Source: CAWGAJ01 sp963820545 | GTDB taxonomy: Bacteria > Planctomycetota > Planctomycetia > Pirellulales > Thermoguttaceae | Assembly (NCBI GenBank): GCA_963820545.1 | Contig: CAWGAJ010000001.1 | Coordinates: 496,001-560,000 of the forward strand | Length of the DNA: 64,000 nucleotides | Direction: 5' to 3' | In this document: piece after piece, positions 1-10,036 of the stretch | Layout: each line of letters begins with the position of its first letter | Position numbering within the stretch: position 1 is the stretch's first letter | Notes under the pieces: model-generated | Told to the model about the DNA's origin: nothing | Databases searched by the model: none | What the model saw: the letters and a program-made list of their open reading frames with translations, nothing else | Made by a program: the position numbers and the translations under genes

Positions 1-54
1 AAGCGGAAGATGTAAGTCATTGTGGGGAAAGGCCCTCACCCGCGCTCACCCTAA

Positions 55-75
55 CCCTCTCCCGGCGGGAGAGGG
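55..75. repeat. REP-like palindrome CCCTCTCCC/GGGAGAGGG
   Basis: A perfect 9-bp inverted repeat (55-63 and 67-75, 3-nt loop) lies in a stretch of the CCCTCACC...CCCTCTCCC type. Related sequence recurs at about 15726-15755 and, in reverse, at 26640-26690. It looks like a dispersed intergenic palindrome and not a gene-specific terminator, since no T-run follows. Confidence 0.6.
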
Positions 76-162
76 GACAAGAAAGGCAAAACGCCCAACG
101 GCCGATTTACCGGCCTTGGGCGTTAACTGGTTTGGCTTCTACTTTCGTAGAAACTCGAAAAG

Positions 163-235
<73 letters not shown>

Positions 236-332
236 TTGTGATCTTTTAGTTTAATTACACTATTGGACTTTGACAAGAGGCCCCTCAGCGCCCCTGAATC
301 ATTTATCCACTCTTCACTATCTGATAGTTGTC

Positions 333-402
333 CAGAGTTACCAATAATCGGTTATGGAGGACCTCTCCCGGGTCCATGAGTAACCGATTGTTGATAACTC
401 TG
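333..402. repeat. ~70-bp near-perfect palindrome
   Basis: The left arm begins CAGAGTTACCAATAATCGG (333) and the right arm ends CCGATTGTTGATAACTCTG (402). The arms pair over about 25 bp with a few mismatches, and the centre continues as GGACC/GGGTCC. The element lies between the tRNA and the transposase remnant. It could be a MITE-like relic or a strong hairpin; no coding role is visible. The rest of 236-628 holds nothing I recognise. Confidence 0.6.
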
Positions 403-628
403 CCACGCGGTAAGTTGAAGGAACGAAAAAAATACACACCGGAAGGTTACGAATGTCTCGCACAATCGGATTAACGATTTTGGATAGATTTTCGAGCCGG
501 CCAGTGCGCCTTGGTTCGCCAACGAATCGCTCAGATAACGACGATGGCAACATCCGTCTTACTATCAGTTTTTCGGAGAACCAAGGCCAGCGTGTTCCCC
601 AGCTATTTATTTCTTTCCAGGAACTCCC

Positions 629-1125
629 ATGACGGCCGTGCAAAAGACGCGACTGGATATGATCCGCCGCTTTTACTACGCCCATCACTGCCGCGGCAAC
701 GTGGTGGAAAAGCGGCTGGCCGCCATCGCTGCAGCCGTGCCCTTGACCACGGATGAGGCCATCATCCACAGTGCGGTGTTCCAAGTGCAACTGTTGGCCC
801 AGCAGTTGCGATCTTTGACCCCCTGATCGCGAAGATCGAAAAGCGGATCGCGGAACTGCTGAAGGAGCATCCCAACGCCTGTTTTTTTAACAAGCTGCCC
901 GGCGCGGGCAAGGCCCTGGCGTCGCGGCTGTGGGCGGCCTTCGGCGCCGACCGGGAACGTTTCGCCTCGGCCGAGGAAGTACAGTGTTTCAGCGGCATCG
1001 CTCCGGTGACCAAACGCAGCGGTAAAAGCACCGCCGTGCATCGCCGCTACGCCAGCCCCAAGTTCCTCCGCCAAACGTTTCATGAGTTCACCGCCTGTTC
1101 CTTGGAAAAATCCGCCTGGGCCATC
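629..1125 (+). pseudogene. IS110-family transposase, C-terminal remnant
   Basis: The reading LDMIRRFYYAHHC, then PLTTD, LPGAGKALASRLWAAFG, SGIAPVTKRSGKS and FLRQTFHEF matches the C-terminal (Transposase_20) half of IS110/IS116/IS902 transposases, including the region around the catalytic serine. The N-terminal DEDD RuvC-like domain is missing. The frame changes once at about 819-823, in ACCCCCTGATC; one extra C joins the two parts as SLTP-LIAKIEKRIAEL. After FHEFTACSLEKSAWAIPY, at about 1125, the usual C-terminal tail is lost. It is therefore an old, truncated copy whatever the cause of the frame break. The adjoining 1126-1463 shows no gene. Confidence 0.85.
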
Positions 1126-1463
1126 CCTTATCCTTCGTCCTATTTCCGCCCTTGTCTCTTATCCCGCAAAATCATTTCTACCAATAACGTCGATAGGCAG
1201 AGGAACTAAAATTCATAAATGGTCGAGGTTGAACAGGGAAAAACTCAACCCCCTTGATCTGGTGTCACGATGGTAACGATAAAGTAAGAGGGGATATCTG
1301 CGTGATTATTCAGGTAGTAAAATGGGAGAAATGTGCTATATAGTTAATATCGGCAAAAATATTCGGGGCAGAAGAATTTAACGATTCCGACGCTTCTGCC
1401 TGTTGTACGGAATTGGCATAAGACATAATTGTAGCTTCCTATTTCGCATTGGAGAGCATACTC

Positions 1464-2954
1464 GTGAATATCCTGCTGGCGACTAGCGAAGCAGTGCCGT
1501 TTGCCAAAACAGGCGGGTTGGCCGACGTCTGTGGAGCACTGCCCATTGAATTGGCCCGCCTTGGACATCGGCCGGCCGTGATTCTTCCTGCCTATCGTCA
1601 TACGCGATACTGCGGGCAACAGATCGAAGCGCTGGGAATTGAATTTATCATTCCCATCGGCAGCAAGATGGTCACCGGGCATTTATTGCGCAGCAAGTTG
1701 CCCGACGCCGACGTGCCGGTTTACCTTGTGCAGCAAGATCAATATTACGACCGCGATCAGCTTTACTCGGTCGATGGCAAGGACTATATCGACAACTGCG
1801 AACGTTTTGTTTTTTTCAGCCGCGCGGTGCTGGAGGCGGTCCGCTTGCTTGATCTGGAACTGGACGTGATCCACTCCAACGACTGGCAGACGGGTTTGGT
1901 GCCCGCCTATCTGAAGATCGAATATCACAACTTGCCGCGCTATCAGCGCATCGCCAGCTTGTTCACGATTCACAATCTTTCTTATCAAGGCAAGTTCTGG
2001 CATTGGGACATGCTTTTGACCGGGCTGGATTGGAAGTATTTCAACTGGCACCAGATGGAGTTTCACGGCAATTTGAATATTTTGAAGACGGGCATGGTGT
2101 TTGCCGACTCACTGAGCACGGTCAGTCCGCGTTATGCCTTGGAAATTCAGAGCAATCCGCTGGGGTGCGGCTTGGAAGGGGTATTACAATACCGGCGCGA
2201 CGTGCTATCGGGCATACTCAACGGCATCGATCCCCGCGAGTGGAATCCGGCCGCTGATCCGCATTTGGCGGCCAATTACGACGTCAACTCCGTTTCCCGC
2301 GGCAAGCCGCTTTGCAAGGCGGCGCTGCAAAGGGAATTAGGGCTGCCGCCGGAGCCCGACGTGCCGCTGGTGGGAATGATCGGCCGGCTGACCGAGCAAA
2401 AAGGCTTTGACCTGATCGCCGAAGTCATGCAGCGCTGGGTGCAGATCGCCGACGTGCAATGGGCGATATTGGGCACGGGCCAACCGAAGTATCACAAACT
2501 CCTGGAGGGTTTATCGCAGCGGTTTCCGCAAAAGGTCGCCGTGCGCTTGGAATTTTCCAATCCCCTGGCCCATCGCATCGAGGCCGGGGCCGACATCTTT
2601 CTCATGCCCAGCCGCTTCGAGCCCTGCGGACTGAATCAGCTTTACAGCCTGCGTTACGGCACGCTGCCGGTGATCCGCGCCACGGGCGGCCTGGCCGACA
2701 CGATTGTGGGCTACGACGAACAAACCGCCAGCGCCGGTTTGGCCAATGGTTTCAGTTTCCAGGAATACAGTTCGCTGGCCTTAAGCGAAGTACTCACCCA
2801 GGCGTGCGACGTCTATCGCAAGCCGGAAGTCTGGAATCGTTTGATCACTACGGGCATGAAGCAAGATTGGTCGTGGACGCGGAGCGCGAAGCAATACATT
2901 GAATTATACAAAACGACCGTTGCTCGTTATCATCAGACGGCAAAGGCGACGTGA
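1464..2954 (+). CDS. glgA: glycogen synthase (GT5)
   Basis: This protein transfers glucose from ADP-glucose (or UDP-glucose) to the non-reducing end of an alpha-1,4-glucan in the cytoplasm. At about 496 residues it has the GT5 family length. The N-terminal KTGGLADVCGALP motif binds the nucleotide sugar. The middle has HSNDWQTGLVPAYLK and FTIHNLSYQG, and the C-terminal GT-B domain has RLTEQKGFDL and SRFEPCGLNQLYSLRYGTLP. I chose the GTG at 1464 because GGAGAG lies 8 nt upstream and the protein then begins VNILLATSEA, as the family does; a TTG 15 nt upstream is possible. It is the first gene of a same-strand alpha-glucan cluster with two GH57 enzymes and a galT-like gene. Confidence 0.95.
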   Translation: MNILLATSEAVPFAKTGGLADVCGALPIELARLGHRPAVILPAYRHTRYCGQQIEALGIEFIIPIGSKMVTGHLLRSKLPDADVPVYLVQQDQYYDRDQLYSVDGKDYIDNCERFVFFSRAVLEAVRLLDLELDVIHSNDWQTGLVPAYLKIEYHNLPRYQRIASLFTIHNLSYQGKFWHWDMLLTGLDWKYFNWHQMEFHGNLNILKTGMVFADSLSTVSPRYALEIQSNPLGCGLEGVLQYRRDVLSGILNGIDPREWNPAADPHLAANYDVNSVSRGKPLCKAALQRELGLPPEPDVPLVGMIGRLTEQKGFDLIAEVMQRWVQIADVQWAILGTGQPKYHKLLEGLSQRFPQKVAVRLEFSNPLAHRIEAGADIFLMPSRFEPCGLNQLYSLRYGTLPVIRATGGLADTIVGYDEQTASAGLANGFSFQEYSSLALSEVLTQACDVYRKPEVWNRLITTGMKQDWSWTRSAKQYIELYKTTVARYHQTAKAT

Positions 2955-3087
2955 GCGCGGGGCAATGGTTTATAAGTGCACATTGACTTTGCCTCTGCTT
3001 TTCCCGCATACTAAAGGAACGGACTTGAATTTTCGTCCGGCTTGGCGGCCGGAGCGAAAGATCGGCAAGCAAATTTGAAGGACTGCC

Positions 3088-5281
3088 ATGCACGAAGTCG
3101 CCTTGGCCTTTTATTGGCATCAGCATCAGCCGTACTATCCCGACGACATCGCCCAAGAGAACCCCATGCCCTGGGTGCGCCTGCATGGCACCAAGGACTA
3201 TTGGGGCATGGCGATGCTGATCAGTGAAGTGCCCGAGCTATGTGCCACGATCAATCTGGTTCCCAGTCTGCTCCGCCAGATTTTGGCTTATACCGAGCTA
3301 GATCGGCAGGACGAGCATTTGCGCATTTCGCGTCTGCCGGCCGACGGCCTCGGCGAATCCGATATGTACTACCTGATGGACAATTTTTTTATGGTCCATC
3401 CTGAGCAAATGATTCGCCCTTTTCAGCGGTATTTTGATTTGTACAAAAAACGTGGATTATGGATCGACTCGGCCGATCACGCGGCAAACGTTTCAATAAG
3501 AAGGACATCATTGATCTGCAATGCTGGTCGAACCTGGTCTGGATCCACCCCCTGGCCTTTGAATTAGACGCCGATTTGGCCGAATTTCGCCGCAAGGGCC
3601 GCTTCTGGACGGAAAACGAAAAAGTCTGGCTTTTGCAGAAGCAAATGGACTTGCTCAAGCAGGTGATTCCCTTGCACCGCGAATTGCAGGATCGCGGGCA
3701 GGTGGAGTTGACGGCCTCGCCGTTTTATCACCCCATTTTGCCGTTGTTGCTGGACAAGCGGCTGGCGCGGCGGGCAATGCCGAACGTCGGCTTGCCGAAA
3801 CATCTCGATGCTTTTGTCGAGGACGCCCGGGAACAGATCCGCCGCGCTATCGAATTGCACGAAAAACTCTTCGGCCGAAAACCGCGGGGCTTATGGCCCT
3901 CGGAAGGATCGGTTTGCCAGCCGATGATTCCCCTCCTGGCCGAAGCCGGCATCCAATGGATCGCTACCGACGAGGAAATTCTCTCCTCCTCCACCGACGG
4001 CTGGGTGTCGCGCGACAATAACGGTTACCTCCGCAATCCGGAAATGCTTTATCGGCCCTGCGCGTGGAAGAGCAAGGCAAACAATTGCAGATTATCTTTC
4101 GCGATCACGCCATGAGCGATCAGATCGGTTTCCACTATCAGCGCTATGGCGCGGAACACGCCGTGAACGATTTTATCGGCAAGATCGAGGCCATCGGCAG
4201 GGCCACCAGCGTGAACGTCGGCCACCGGCCCACGATGGTCAGCATTATTCTCGACGGCGAGAATTGCTGGGAATATTATCCCCGCAGCGGTGTGGACTTT
4301 TTGCGCGAATTGTATCGCCGCGTGGTGCAGCATCCGCGCATTAAAGCGGTGCGGGTGGGCGATTATCTGGCCCGCTATCCCGCCGGCGATAAACTTGGTA
4401 ATTTGTTTCCCGGCAGTTGGATCCAGCACAACTTCGGCATCTGGATCGGTCATCCGGAGTGCAACAACGCCTGGGATCGGCTTTTTGAAACCCGCCGGCA
4501 TCTCGCCGAGGTTGCCGCGAAAAAGAGCAAGCCGGCGGATATGGTTTCCCGGGCGTGGGAAGAAATCTATATTGCCCAAGGCAGTGATTGGTTTTGGTGG
4601 TTCGGCGACGTCAACACTTGCGCAAGAGCGCAATTCGATCGCCTCTTCCGCAAGCACTTGCAGAACGTCTACCTGCTGTTGGAGGAAGCCCCGCCTGCCG
4701 AACTGGCCAAACCCATCCTCCAAGGACATCGCCCCCCGCAGATTTATTCCGAGCCTACCGGTTTGTTGCGGGTGAAAGTAGATGGCCGGCGCACATATTT
4801 TGAATGGATCAACGCCGGGCATTATGTCTGCGGCGGATCGCGCGGCACGATGAGCAGGGTCACCGCCGGAATGATTTCCGATTTGTACTTCGGTTTTGAT
4901 ACCGAGCGGTTGCTGCTGCGCTTGGACGCCCGAGGCGGTCCTTTCCGCGAACAGACCAGGGAGATCGATGCCATCCGGGTGAAGTTCTTTAGTCCTGAAG
5001 GTTTCGTGCTGTTGGTGAAAAAACCCTCGCAGAAGAAGCCCAGCGTGCAATTGATGCAAAACGATGCGCCGGTTGTGGATCCGGGCCTAGAGGCTGCGGC
5101 CGATCTGCTTTTAGAACTGGCGATCCCCTTCCGCAGCCTGGGCCTGAAAACCGACGAGCGCATCCAGTTCTACGTGGAGCTGCTCAGCGAGGAGCAGTCG
5201 CTCGAACGCATCCCCCACGAAGGCGCTATCGAAACCGCCGTTCCCTCCCCGGATTACGAATTAATTATGTGGCAAGCGTAA
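3088..5281 (+). CDS. GH57 family alpha-amylase/amylopullulanase-like enzyme (two frame breaks)
   Basis: The protein starts MHEVALAFYWHQHQPYYPDD, typical of GH57 amylases, and would be about 730 residues when the three readings are joined. The nucleophile region is GLWPSEGSV and the acid/base region ILDGENCWEYY; both match GH57 motifs 3 and 4. The frame changes at about 3485-3488 (GCGGCAAACG; one added A or C gives ADHAAKRFNKKD) and at about 4056-4058 (CGGCCCTGCG; one added C gives LYRPLRVEEQGKQL). Each join restores continuous homology, so I read it as one gene with base-dropout errors, although real inactivation cannot be excluded. It likely hydrolyses or remodels the glucan made by glgA. 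GTG and TTG starts were not preferred because ATG 3088 follows AAGGA by 9 nt. Confidence 0.85.
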
Positions 5282-5283
5282 AA

Positions 5284-5420
5284 TAAACGCAGAACTAAGA
5301 ACGCAGAACGCAGAATGAAGAATGAAGAACGAGAAATTGATAGTTTTATAGTTCTGCGTTCTGACTTCTGCGTTCTGAGTTCCCCCTGACCCCTGACCTC
5401 CGACCTCTGACCCCTGATAC
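5284..5420. repeat. low-complexity intergenic repeat
   Basis: Short A/G-rich phrases of the type GAACGCAGAATGAAGAATGA are followed by their approximate reverse complements and by C/T-rich phrases such as CCTGACCTCCGACCTCTGAC. The same vocabulary recurs in at least a dozen other gaps of this window. No gene is present. Confidence 0.7.
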
Positions 5421-5425
5421 CTCAA

Positions 5426-6456
5426 ATGCCTGATTTGCGAAAAGATCCGATTGTTGGCCGTTGGGTGATTATTGCCACCAGCCGCGGCGGCGCCCCCACG
5501 ATTTCGATACTACGCCCCAGCGTCAGCGGGGCCGTTTTTGTCCGTTTTGTGAAGGCCACGAAGACAAGACGCCTAGTGAGATCATTGCCTATCGCCGGCC
5601 GGGCACGCAGAAGAATAGTGCGGGATGGCGCGTGCGGGTAATTCCCAATAAGTTTCCCGCACTGGAAATCGAAGGGCAGTTAAACAAGCGGGGCGAAGGT
5701 ATTTATGACATGATGAACGGCGTCGGCGCCCACGAGGTAATTATCGAATCGCCCCGGCACTTGATCAGCACTTCCGAACTTTCGGAAGAACAGCTCCGCG
5801 AAGTGCTGTGGGTATATCGCGACCGGCTGGTGGACCTGAAAAAAGATTCACGCCTGGTGTACGGCATGATCTTTAAAAACGTAGGCGCGGCGGCAGGGGC
5901 CTCGTTAGAGCACACTCACAGCCAACTGATCGTCACGCCCATCGTGCCCATCAACGTTTGGGAAGAAATGACCGGTTCTTTGGAGTTTTACAATTATCGG
6001 GGCCGCTGCGTATACTGCGATATGATTCAACAGGAACTGGCCACCGAAAAACGGATTGTGCTGGATACGCCGGGATTTCTGGCTTTTTGTCCCTTTGCCA
6101 GCCGCTTTCCTTTTGAGACCTGGATCCTGCCGAAAAGTCACGCCAGTCATTACGAAAATATCCAAAAAAACGAAGTTGATGAGCTTTCGGGCGCGATGCG
6201 TCAGGTGATTGCCAAGATCGAGGCCGCGCTTGACCAACCCGCTTATAATTACATTGTTCATACGGCACCCTTTGACACGCAGGAGTTGGGACATTATCAC
6301 TGGCATATAGAGATTATGCCGAGTTTGACGAAAACGGCCGGATTCGAATGGGGCACTGGTTTTTACATTAATCCCGTACCACCCGAACAGGCAGCGGCTT
6401 TTCTCCGCGAGGTTGAGATTGAAATTACGGAACTACAATGTATTCCTGCTAGGTAA
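5426..6456 (+). CDS. galT: galT-like hexose-1-phosphate nucleotidylyltransferase (one frame break)
   Basis: This HIT-superfamily enzyme of the GalT class (COG1085-like) exchanges a sugar-1-phosphate with a nucleotide sugar through a histidine-nucleotide intermediate. Visible features are a zinc-binding CPFCEGHED near residue 35, CVYCD in the middle, and HYHWHIEIMP near the C-terminus carrying the active-site histidine. The frame changes at about 5487 (CCGCGGCGGCGC); one added C gives SRGRRPHDFDTTPQRQRG and a protein of about 343 residues. Standing between two GH57 genes and downstream of glgA, it might act on ADP-glucose (ADP-glucose phosphorylase-like) and not on galactose; the sequence does not decide this. 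ATG 5426 gives the family-typical MPDLRKDPIVGRWV start. Confidence 0.85.
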
Positions 6457-6529
6457 ACTGGACAAAACAGGGTACGGATGCCGATTAAGTAAGTGTTTCT
6501 GCCCTATATCCTCTCACGTTTAACATGCC

Positions 6530-8699
6530 ATGCCCCCACGTATCCGCTTGATTCTCGCCCTGCATAACCATCAACCCGTGGGCAACTTCGACCACGTGTT
6601 TCAGCAGGCCTTTGCAGACAGCTACCGTCCTTTCCTGGAAGTTTTTAGCCGTTATGAATCGCTGAAGATATCGCTGCACATTAGCGGATCGCTGATGGAA
6701 TGGCTTCAGGCCAATCAATCCGCGTATGTCGATCAGCTGGCCGAATTGGTCGACCGGCAGCGGATCGAAATCATCGGCGGCGCTTTTTACGAGCCGATTT
6801 TGGCAATGATTCCCATGCGCGACCGCATCGGGCAAATCCGCAGCTATACGCGCTGGCTGCAAAACCGCTTAGGCGCCACGGTCCGCGGGATGTGGATCCC
6901 GGAACGCGTCTGGGAGCAGTCTTTCACGCGCGATCTGGTCGACGCCGGAATCGAATACACCGTTCTTGACGATTTCCATTTCAAGGTTGCCGGGCTGAGC
7001 GATTCGCAGCTTAACGGGCATTTGATAAGCGAGGACGAAGGCCGCTCGTTGTCGGTGTTTCCGGGCAGCGAACGCCTGCGCTATTTGATCCCCTTCGCCG
7101 CGCCGGAGCAAACCATCGAATACCTGGCCAAGATGGCCGAAGAGCAACCAAACTCCATAGCCGTCTTCGGCGACGACGGCGAAAAATTCGGCACCTGGCC
7201 GGAAACAAAGAAACACGTTTACGAGGAGGGTTGGCTGGTCCGCTTTTTCGACACGTTGGCCAGCAACCAGGATTGGATTCAGGTAACCACGCTGGCCGAG
7301 GCTTTTGACAACGTCCCGCCGGTGGGAAAGATTTATCTGCCCGATTGCAGCTATCGGGAAATGACCGAATGGGCGCTGCCCGCCGAGCAGTTGGTCAATT
7401 ACGAGCGGATCTCTTGCGAGATGCACAATCACCCCGACTGGCCGTTTATGCAGCGCAATATGCGCGGCGGTTTCTGGCGAAACTACAAAGTAAAATATCC
7501 CGAAGCCGACGAAATGTACTGCCGCATGATGATGGTCAGCCGTCGCTTGCAGGAAATGCTGGAGCTGGGCCTGGGCGGCGAGACGATCGAAACGCGCCCG
7601 GAGCGAACTTTATCGGGCGCAATGCAATTGCGCTTATTGGCACGGCGCGTTCGGCGGGCTGTATCTGCCACACCTGCGCAACGCGGTGTACAAGCACCTC
7701 ATTTTCGCCGATAACCTTCTGGATAAAGTAGCCAACCGGCCGGAAACGTGGATCGAGGCCGCGGCCGAGGATTTCAACTTTGACGCCCGGCAAGAAGTCC
7801 GCCTGGCAAACAATAAGATCGTGGCCCTCTTGGCGCCCAGCCGCGGCGGCCAACTGACGGAGCTCGACGTGCGGCGGATCGAGCTAAATCTGCTGGCCAC
7901 GCTCGCCCGCCGCATGGAAGCCTACCATCGCAAGGTGATCGCCGGCGGCAAACAGAACTCCGATCATGTCGCCAGCATCCACGATCGCGTGGTCTTCAAG
8001 CAGCCCGATCTCCACGAGCGCCTGCAATACGACGACCATCTGCGCAAGAGCCTGATCGATTTGTTCTATGATAACGAGACTACGCTGGAGGCGGTCCTTT
8101 CGGGCCAGGCGCCGCAGCGGGGCGATTTTGTCAACAGCGTGTATGAAGCCCGCATCCGCCGCAATCCCGACCGCATCCAGGTGCAACTCAGCCGCGATGG
8201 CACGGCCTGCGGCCTGCCCGTGCGCATTACCAAGGGACTGACGCTCGACGCCGGCAGCTCCACGCTGCAAGTGGCGTATCTCCTGGAAAACCTGCCGCCA
8301 GATCGTCCCTTGCATTTTGCCGTGGAACTGAATTTTGCCGGCCTGCCCGCCGGCGAAGAGGACCGCTACTTCTCCGACACGAGCGGCAAGCGCCTGGGTC
8401 AACTGGGCACGCGCTTGGATCTGGTCGATGCCTTTGGCCTCAGTCTGACCGACCAATGGCAAGGGATCGATGTGATCTTGAAAATGTCGCGCAAAACCCG
8501 CTTCTGGACCTTCCCCATCGAAACCGTGAGCCAATCTGAAGCCGGTTTCGAACTAGTGCATCAGTCCGTGGTGGTCCTGCCTCACTGGCTCGTCGAGGCC
8601 GACAAGGACGGGCGCTGGAGTGTGACCATGCAACTGGTCCTGGACACCAGCCGCGCCGAAAGCAAATTGCCCGCCGAAGTCGCCGCCGTAACGGACTAG
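6530..8699 (+). CDS. GH57 4-alpha-glucanotransferase-like enzyme (one frame break)
   Basis: The layout matches Thermococcus-type GH57 glucanotransferases of about 720 residues. The N-terminal barrel begins RLILALHNHQPVGNF. The nucleophile lies in GMWIPERVWE and the acid/base aspartate in FGDDGEKFGTWP. A helical segment with ELYRAQCNCAYWHGAFGG follows, then a C-terminal beta-sandwich (DUF1926-like) ending near 8699. The frame changes at about 7593-7598 in AACGCGCCCGG; adding GC gives ETRARSELYRAQ, the family sequence. Expected role: disproportionation of maltodextrins released from storage glucan, in the cytoplasm since no signal peptide is seen. It is the last gene of the glgA cluster and is 73 bp from galT. 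Start ATG 6530. Confidence 0.87.
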
Positions 8700-8768
8700 C
8701 ATAGTGGCATCCTCAGTCCGCCAAAGGCGGAAAGGATCTCAGCTCTGTTGGTTTGTGATCCATCTGTT

Positions 8769-8838
8769 GGAGCGACAACTGTACTGTCGCTCCCCTAATT
8801 CACAAAAAGCAAGCCGGGGTGGCAGTACAAGCCACCCT
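8769..8838. repeat. two adjacent short palindromes
   Basis: GGAGCGACA...TGTCGCTCC (8769-8793, 9-bp arms) is followed by GGGTGGC...GCCACCC (about 8814-8837). The first has a relative at 24665-24692 (GGCGTGACAG...ATCACTCC). They lie between the convergent GH57 gene and a small minus-strand gene and may act as a bidirectional terminator, or simply be dispersed palindromes. Confidence 0.5.
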
Positions 8839-8851
8839 GATTTAGTGGTGA

Positions 8852-9118
8852 TTAAATCCGACTGTTAGCCTTTTTTTTGAGGCCTGTGCCGGGTAGTATA
8901 CCTATCCAAGTCCCGATTATTGATAGAATCACTGACCCGGTTGCCAGATAAATATGTAGTGCATTAACAGCACGAGATCCAGCTATTGCACCTGCCTGAG
9001 ATGCATTAGCGGGATCCTGTGCCCCTGCAATCGCTCCGGCCACAGCCCCAGTTAAAAAACAAACTGCCATGTATATAACCACGAACCAAAGCAAGCCGAA
9101 AAATACTTGTTTACTCAT
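8852..9118 (-). CDS. small membrane protein, unknown function
   Basis: This is an 88-residue protein with two predicted transmembrane segments: residues 6-30 (FFGLLWFVVIYMAVCFLTGA) and about 53-78. Between them is an alanine/glycine-rich loop (AGAIAGAQDPANASQAGAIAGS). The start ATG follows a GGGGGTAGG purine tract. It is monocistronic and lies between two transcription units. I recognise no family. Its size, gap position and topology resemble the small membrane-protein gene interrupted by the insertion sequence at 48.9 kb, but sequence similarity is not evident. Confidence 0.6.
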   Translation of the reverse strand: MSKQVFFGLLWFVVIYMAVCFLTGAVAGAIAGAQDPANASQAGAIAGSRAVNALHIYLATGSVILSIIGTWIGILPGTGLKKKANSRI

Positions 9119-9228
9119 ATATTCCTACCCCCGATTGACTTCCTCTAAACAATTATATAGCACATTAATTTACTAATAGTGAACTGTCAGGACAAAAAGG
9201 GTAACACTGGGTGAGCTAACAAACGGTG

Positions 9229-9915
9229 TCAAGTCAAATGGAGCCAATCTATGGGCCGGTCAAAATTCCTTGCCTGATAAGGTATTATTGCCAGCACGGG
9301 CACGGTTGAGCGAGATTCGATTTCTTGACGGTTACTATGTATGCTGGGATCATCTCCGGGGGGGGCAGGATGGTTGAAAATGATGCCCGCGACTTTAAGA
9401 CCATCGTACAGAGTTTGTGCCGCGTGCAGTGTAAGCAGCGTGTGATTGATTGTGCCCAGTGCATTACGGGCAACGATGATCAGCGGAAAGCCAAAATCGC
9501 GGGCCAGATCGACCACATAGTCGTTATCGCCTAAGGGCGAGAGTAGTCCGCCGGCGCCTTCTACCAGAACGATATCGGAACATGCCTGCCAGTAGTTCAG
9601 TCCGTCGCGCAATAGTTGTCGATTAATCTCTTTGCCTTCGGCCCGGGCGGCAAGGTGAGGCGCCAGTGGCGCTTGGAAACACTGCGGGCAAACATGGCTG
9701 AGCTCGCCTGGCTCGCCTGCGGCTTGCCATAGTAAAAGGGCGTCGTCGGAAATCAGTCGATCGCCTTCGCGGCGACATGCACTGGCAACGGGTTTATATA
9801 CTCCCACTCGATACCCGGCAGCTTTCAACCGGTGCGCAATAAGTGCTCCCACGTAAGTCTTGCCGACGTTGGTATCGGTGCCGACGATGAACAGTCCGGG
9901 AATTTTTTGATCCAT
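9229..9915 (-). CDS. bioD: ATP-dependent dethiobiotin synthetase
   Basis: BioD closes the ureido ring of dethiobiotin from 7,8-diaminopelargonate, CO2 and ATP. The 228-residue length fits the family. The P-loop GTDTNVGKT is at residues 12-20, YKPVASACRREGDRLISDD provides substrate-binding residues, and VLVEGAGGLLSPLGD is the second nucleotide-binding motif. No other bio gene is in the window, so it stands apart from the rest of the pathway. A short GTGTGT.../ACACAC palindrome lies just upstream at about 9931-9955. Confidence 0.95.
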   Translation of the reverse strand: MDQKIPGLFIVGTDTNVGKTYVGALIAHRLKAAGYRVGVYKPVASACRREGDRLISDDALLLWQAAGEPGELSHVCPQCFQAPLAPHLAARAEGKEINRQLLRDGLNYWQACSDIVLVEGAGGLLSPLGDNDYVVDLARDFGFPLIIVARNALGTINHTLLTLHAAQTLYDGLKVAGIIFNHPAPPGDDPSIHSNRQEIESRSTVPVLAIIPYQARNFDRPIDWLHLT

Positions 9916-10036
9916 GGCATTCCGTCAGAAGGTGTAGGGTGTGTGAAACACACCTTTTGTACAAAGCATCCACGATTTTACTCAGAAAAGAATTAATTAA
10001 CCAGGTAGCATATTGATGGTGCTACAGATCAGGATA

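Noticed and set aside
4049..5059. 336-residue minus-strand open frame
   Set aside because: Antisense shadow of the GH57 gene, whose motifs are unmistakable on the + strand.
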